Assembly (NCBI GenBank): GCA_028713895.1
Contig: JAQTNH010000001.1
Span: 502,610 to 546,978 of the forward strand
Direction of reading: 5' to 3'
Source: Candidatus Nanoarchaeia archaeon
GTDB taxonomy: Archaea > Nanobdellota > Nanobdellia > CSSed11-243R1
DNA: 44,369 nt
Each line of letters starts with the position of its first letter. Within the stretch, counting starts at the first letter, position 1. This document shows positions 41,341 through 44,369 of this stretch, piece after piece. Both the position numbers and the translations under genes were made by a program. The notes under the pieces were generated by a model. That model searched no databases. It worked only from the letters and a program-made list of their open reading frames with translations, and had not been told where the DNA came from.

Positions 41341-41356
41341 ACACAACCTATTTTGT
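41341..41356. promoter_or_regulatory. NrdR box 2 (distal)
   Basis: ACACAACCTATTTTGT matches the NrdR box consensus at 12 of 16 positions by my count. Its start is exactly 31 bp from the start of box 1, the three-helical-turn spacing described for paired NrdR boxes. It lies directly downstream of the TATA box, where a bound repressor would block initiation. Confidence 0.6.
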
Positions 41357-41380
41357 TGCGGATATTTTTATGCAGGACTA

Positions 41381-41390
41381 GTATATAAGC
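41381..41390 (-). promoter_or_regulatory. TATA box for the nrdR operon
   Basis: Minus-strand GCTTATATAC, predicted to start transcription near 41360 and give a leader of about 65 nt. It overlaps an inverted repeat ATATAA-GCAA-TTATAT at 41383-41398. The rest of 41345-41498 holds the promoter of the divergent surface gene (TATA-like tracts near 41420 and 41452); no further gene is seen. Confidence 0.5.
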
Positions 41391-41498
41391 AATTATATGC
41401 TGCAGACGATACTTTTTGGTTTAAATTAACTTAGATTGGGTAACGAAGGCTTTTTATTTGCACAAAAATTTCCTAAATCATTAACTGAGGTTGATTAA

Positions 41499-43679
41499 AT
41501 GTCGTTCAAACACTTGAATAAAATAATTCTGGCATTATTTTTAGCTGTCTTTGCCATAAACTTCTCCCTTGCAGGAGAATTCGGAACAATGAATCATAAT
41601 TCAAATGCTGTTATTTCGCCAAGATGGGTAGCAGATAATACTACTGCAGTACTAACTTTTTTTGTAAATAATTCTAACACCTCGGTTAATAATATTACTG
41701 AGATCCAAATAATAAATTTAGATACAGACCCTTTTGATGTTGTTGCACTTATCTGTCCCCCAGGATGGACAAATATAACAAATAGTACACTATTAGTTTG
41801 TAACAATAGTTTTTTACAACCAGCTAGTTCAACAACAGTAAATTTGACAGTTTATGTTAACCATACAAATGTTATTCAAAATGCAGCAACCGATTATTAC
41901 TGGACTTTAAACACTTTGGACTACAATGTAACGGGGCCTAATAAGTTTAGAACTTGTGACTTAATCATGGGGGTAGACGCAAAAGGTCCAACAGTTAGTA
42001 TATTCCAAGTGACCCCTTCTGTAGGAAACGTCATTGGGAACAATGACACCACAACATTTAATGTTTCTGTTGTTGAAAACGAGGTTCAAATCAATAAAAC
42101 GAGCGGGACTATCTCATTGTCAGGAAACTGTACTGCAAGCCCTAGTGATTTAACTCTTGTTAATTGCGCACCAGATAACAAGACATGCAACTATTCATTC
42201 ATGATGGATGCAAGCAGCGGAAATGGAAACTGCAGTGTTACTGTTAGATTTAATGACACATTCAATAACACAGGAAGCAACACAACTGTGTACCAGATTG
42301 ATAACACAGGACCTGAAATAAAACTTGTATCAAGTTCAAAACTGCATAACGGAACAGCTATAGAGTTTAATGTTACAGATACCCCTGCTGGAGTAAATCT
42401 TGTTTGGTGGCTGAATGAGTCTAGTGGTATAAACGAAACAATGCCAAACAGCAGTTCAATTTATTCTATTAATACAACAGGATGGTTAGAAGATGATTAC
42501 ATAATAAAAGTCTGGGCAAATGACACGCTTGGAAACATTGCAGATGAAATCACAAATGGAACAGGCACAGTAACAAACATTACTGTAACTATTGATGATA
42601 CTGCACCAATTGTAACAATAAACTTTCCTGCAAATACGACATATGGCACGACAGTTCTGTTCAGTGCAACAACAAATGAAACAGCGTCATGGTGCAGGTA
42701 CAGCCTGGACGAAACGGCGAATGTGAGCATGACCGGAGCTGCAACTTCATGGACATACACAAATTCCAGCATGACAAGCGGAGGGCACAATGTGACTTTC
42801 TACTGCAGTGACTTGGCTGAAAATGTGAATAATAGCGCAACAACATATTTCACAGTAGACGCAACAGCGCCGACAATAACCGTGACTTCACCAACTTCAA
42901 GCGCTTTGTACGCATCTAACCCAATAAATATTAACGCATACACAAACGAGCCTGCATCCGCGTGCACAGCAGAATTTGACAGCAGTTCAAATACAACAAT
43001 GACAAACTCAAGCGGAGACTGGAACGTTGCAAAGAGCCTTTCAAACGGAAACCACAATGTCAAGATTTACTGCTCGGACTCAGTTGGTAACTGGAATGTC
43101 AGCGAAACTATTTCATTTACAGTAAGCGTGCTCGGAGGCGGCGGCGGAGGAAGTTCAACAAATTTGATTAATACGTCAAAATTCACAAAAGACAACACCA
43201 AGCCGGAGCTTACAGCACCGAGTGTTGACAAGGAAACACCTGTGCAGGGCGACAAAATAAAATGCATTTCAGGAACATTTTCAGATGCTGACGGAGACTC
43301 AAAAGTCGGAGAGCAGTGGAGATGGTTTGTTAACGGGGCGCGGGTTACTGGCTCAACAAATGAGTATGACACCGGCAAAGCAAAGGCAGGAGACAAAATA
43401 ACCTGCAGCCAGAGGGCAACAGACGGAGTTGATTACTCAGTGTGGATAGAATCCTCAAATTTAGCAGCAGTGCAGGCAAAGGAAGAAATAACAGAAGAGC
43501 CCATTGCAGCGACTGAAGAGAAGCCTGTTACGAATCCATTCACTGGAGCATTCATCGGAGGGCTGCTTGGAGACAATATATTTATGACAATACTGGCTGT
43601 AACTGTAATGGGCGGGGCAATAGCGGTGCTTGCGATAAGATTCATCAAAAGAAGAGGGCTCAAGTTCAAGGTTGAATAA
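41499..43679 (+). CDS. Membrane-anchored Ig-like surface glycoprotein
   Basis: A 726-aa protein with signal peptide (residues 8-25, cleavage near SLAGEFG), several Ig/cadherin-like beta domains recurring as APTITV... and YFTVDATAP, a Gly-rich linker (GGGGGGSS near 548), an Ig-like domain with FSDADGDSKVGEQWRWF, a Glu/Thr-rich stalk and one C-terminal membrane helix (about 693-714) ending in RRGLKFKVE. Asn-X-Ser/Thr sequons are numerous. It shares a 72-bp identical segment and a Gly-rich linker with the giant surface protein. ATG 41499 follows GAGGTTGAT. It is probably a cell-surface component; ligand unknown. Its stop abuts the next gene's stop. Confidence 0.85.
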   Translation: MSFKHLNKIILALFLAVFAINFSLAGEFGTMNHNSNAVISPRWVADNTTAVLTFFVNNSNTSVNNITEIQIINLDTDPFDVVALICPPGWTNITNSTLLVCNNSFLQPASSTTVNLTVYVNHTNVIQNAATDYYWTLNTLDYNVTGPNKFRTCDLIMGVDAKGPTVSIFQVTPSVGNVIGNNDTTTFNVSVVENEVQINKTSGTISLSGNCTASPSDLTLVNCAPDNKTCNYSFMMDASSGNGNCSVTVRFNDTFNNTGSNTTVYQIDNTGPEIKLVSSSKLHNGTAIEFNVTDTPAGVNLVWWLNESSGINETMPNSSSIYSINTTGWLEDDYIIKVWANDTLGNIADEITNGTGTVTNITVTIDDTAPIVTINFPANTTYGTTVLFSATTNETASWCRYSLDETANVSMTGAATSWTYTNSSMTSGGHNVTFYCSDLAENVNNSATTYFTVDATAPTITVTSPTSSALYASNPININAYTNEPASACTAEFDSSSNTTMTNSSGDWNVAKSLSNGNHNVKIYCSDSVGNWNVSETISFTVSVLGGGGGGSSTNLINTSKFTKDNTKPELTAPSVDKETPVQGDKIKCISGTFSDADGDSKVGEQWRWFVNGARVTGSTNEYDTGKAKAGDKITCSQRATDGVDYSVWIESSNLAAVQAKEEITEEPIAATEEKPVTNPFTGAFIGGLLGDNIFMTILAVTVMGGAIAVLAIRFIKRRGLKFKVE
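42944..43015 (+). repeat. 72-bp segment identical to 27140-27211
   Basis: Second copy of the identical segment, encoding NEPASACTAEFDSSSNTTMT and the residues just after it in an Ig-like domain of the second surface protein. Confidence 0.85.
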
Positions 43680-44369
43680 TCAGCCCAATACTTTTATTTT
43701 TTCTATTTTTCCATCACCGTCAAGGTCAAGCCCCTGTATCACTCTTATGAATTCCCTGCTCTTCTTGTAGTCCTTAAGAATTTCCTTGCTGAACTTTGTT
43801 ATTGCGAGTATGCACGCTTTTGTCCCGAGAAAATCCCTTCCTGAAACAAGAATTATTGTCTTGGTTGCATCCCATGGATTCCTGATTTTTGCGATTACAC
43901 CAGCGCCATCCTCAGTAAATGTTTTGTTTTTGTGCGTTATCTTCCACAATTTATCCCACACAAAAAAGTTCATTTTGGAGTTCAGTTCAGAGCATATAAT
44001 GTTTGTTACAGGGCCTCCGACAACAATCATGTTCTGTTTTTGCTTTTTTTCAAGCTTCATGTCAGTATCCAGAACAACAGAGAACTCTTCTCCTATTGAG
44101 CAGAACTGCCCAAGGAAAAGTCCAAGCTGAACTGCATAGTGCCCGTCGCGCGCAGCTGTCAGATAAGGGCCGTGGGTTGTGGGAGAGCCGACAACTATCG
44201 AGCCATTCAACTCTCCTGTAGAAATAAACTCATAAAAGAAGTCACGGACTTCAGTTTCAGCCATGTTTTGGTTAAACTTTATCTCTTTTTTTGGAGATGG
44301 CAGTTCAACCCCGAAAGCATGCGCTGCCGGAGCAAAATACTTGCACAGGGCGCCGTTTTTTTCCTCTTC
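43680..44369 (-). CDS. C-terminal part of an S-layer-like protein (truncated by window edge)
   Basis: The frame is open to the right edge, giving at least 229 residues; the ATG at 44264 is unlikely to be the true start, because 35 sensible codons precede it without a stop. Motifs MIVVGGPVTNIICSELN, IRNPWDATKTIILVSG and DFLGTKACILAI resemble the domain shared by archaeal S-layer proteins and related archaeal proteins, where VGGP-x-x-N and a later NPW...G segment recur. It ends DLDGDGKIEKIKVLG. The function is probably structural, or a partner of the S-layer; this is inference from remembered motifs. The stop abuts that of the convergent surface gene. Confidence 0.55.
   Translation of the reverse strand, partial: EEEKNGALCKYFAPAAHAFGVELPSPKKEIKFNQNMAETEVRDFFYEFISTGELNGSIVVGSPTTHGPYLTAARDGHYAVQLGLFLGQFCSIGEEFSVVLDTDMKLEKKQKQNMIVVGGPVTNIICSELNSKMNFFVWDKLWKITHKNKTFTEDGAGVIAKIRNPWDATKTIILVSGRDFLGTKACILAITKFSKEILKDYKKSREFIRVIQGLDLDGDGKIEKIKVLG

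Overview
The window reads as archaeal chromosome, most likely from a DPANN-type lineage (Woesearchaeota/Pacearchaeota/Diapherotrites-like), although the sequence alone cannot fix the phylum. Archaeal marks are HerA-NurA-Mre11-Rad50, aEF-1beta, aTrm56, Pth2, RNase HII and a tRNA gene with bulge-helix-bulge introns. Many genes have a TATA-like box about 25-28 nt before the start codon, as expected for leaderless mRNAs. The AMP salvage set of form III RuBisCO, ribose-1,5-bisphosphate isomerase and AMP phosphorylase is common in DPANN genomes. Coding density is extreme: all six convergent gene pairs abut or overlap.

Layout. 1-664: tail of an S-layer-like gene and a small secreted or membrane protein. 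665-2594 (-): membrane thioredoxin-like protein and a family 2 glycosyltransferase. 2670-4380: divergent tRNA-modification genes truD and aTrm56. 4364-11449 (-): DNA-repair island, transcribed as RNase HII, a 98-aa coiled-coil protein, NurA, a Nudix hydrolase, HerA, Mre11, Rad50. 11482-13669: membrane-anchored unknown, an 81-aa Dph2 fragment, and an MgtC/DUF4010 transporter-like protein. 13638-16020 (-): Pth2-RtcA-DHH operon. 16076-18178 (+): SpoIIM-like protein, a 49-aa membrane protein, zinc ribbon, aEF-1beta and a HAD protein.

18186-33384 (+) holds R15P isomerase, a single-pass membrane protein, a 2,578-aa surface protein (beta-helix, RCC1-type and Ig-like modules), RuBisCO, AMP phosphorylase and a P-type Ca2+-ATPase. 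The three AMP-pathway enzymes would convert AMP plus phosphate to adenine plus ribose-1,5-bisphosphate, then to RuBP, then with CO2 to two 3-phosphoglycerate. 33377-35850 (-) is an ArgRS-agmatinase operon.

35909-41293 (-) is a deoxynucleotide block. NrdR (repressor), NrdJ (class II B12-dependent RNR carrying a 385-aa intein), CobO/CobA-type corrinoid adenosyltransferase (which makes the cofactor form NrdJ needs) and a DUF1858 protein appear to form one operon. Two NrdR-box-like palindromes lie exactly 31 bp apart in front of it. It is followed by a tRNA-Ala(CGC) gene with two introns, and 2 nt after that tRNA a HAD gene begins. The window ends with a second Ig-like surface protein and the C-terminal part of an S-layer-like protein.

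Most notable: the two-intron tRNA and its 2-nt link to a protein gene; the tandem NrdR boxes; the truncated Dph2; the coiled-coil and Nudix genes embedded in the HerA-NurA cluster; abutting stop codons at three convergent junctions; and the mosaic giant surface protein that shares a 72-bp identical segment with a second surface gene.
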